DNA of 64,000 nucleotides, from the NCBI GenBank assembly GCA_007922305.1, contig ML677334.1, forward strand, positions 21,219,626 to 21,283,625, written 5' to 3'. The stretch comes from Dermatemys mawii. Lineage: Eukaryota; Chordata; Testudines; Dermatemydidae. Below, one piece after another: positions 63,961-64,000 of this stretch (positions are counted from its first letter, which is position 1; every line of letters starts with the position of its first letter). The notes under the pieces are model-generated. The model made no database searches. It was not told the DNA's origin and saw only the letters and a program-made list of their open reading frames with translations. Made by a program: the position numbers and the translations under genes.

Positions 63961-64000
63961 TTAATCACTAGACCAATTGCTTACATGAAAGCCACCTATA

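Noticed and set aside
63008..64000. Search for the RIPK1 death-domain exon
   Set aside because: No frame contains a recognisable death-domain sequence; the exon is presumed beyond the window.
1..64000. CRISPR arrays, tRNA or rRNA genes, bacterial operons, retroviral gag/pol/env genes
   Set aside because: No regularly spaced repeats, cloverleaf genes or viral protein motifs were recognised; tRNA-like boxes at about 37700 belong to a SINE.

Overview
This is vertebrate nuclear DNA. Split genes with GT-AG introns make up the coding content, intergenic DNA is repeat-rich, and no bacterial-style operon is present. Reptile-type CR1 LINE tails, MIR/CORE-SINE-like fragments and many short hAT-like and fold-back elements of kinds I associate with turtle genomes suggest a turtle (Testudines). 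That placement is inference from repeat style and protein similarity, not from a search.

Two genes are supported, both on the + strand and in the same order as on human chromosome 6p25. (1) NQO2 (ribosyldihydronicotinamide:quinone reductase 2): six coding exons between 16461 and 23822 join in frame into 230 codons plus stop, with all splice sites intact. (2) RIPK1 (receptor-interacting serine/threonine kinase 1): ten coding exons between 37173 and 63007 give 619 codons covering the kinase domain, intermediate domain and RHIM. The death-domain exon(s) lie beyond the right edge, so this gene is 3'-partial here.

Layout: 1-13.1 kb is intergenic DNA with repeats and no recognised gene. 13.1-13.4 kb holds a possible NQO2 promoter and first exon (ARE-like and CCAAT motifs), followed by a large repeat (13.4-14.5 kb). 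16.3-23.8 kb is NQO2. 23.8-30.5 kb is intergenic and includes a CR1 tail carrying a nearly perfect inverted duplication. 30.6-31.7 kb is a CpG-rich probable RIPK1 promoter with a non-coding first exon ending at 30750. 37.1-64 kb is the RIPK1 body, whose introns carry a LINE fragment on the minus strand, a 1.1-kb hAT-like element with a perfect 8-bp target duplication, and several smaller DNA elements.

The two proteins are not known to act in one pathway: NQO2 is a cytosolic flavoenzyme, and RIPK1 is the TNF-receptor signalling kinase for NF-kB, apoptosis and necroptosis. Their adjacency looks like conserved synteny. I found no evidence of an undescribed biological system. The most informative observations are residue changes at regulatory or active-site positions of RIPK1 and NQO2, and the structured mobile elements.
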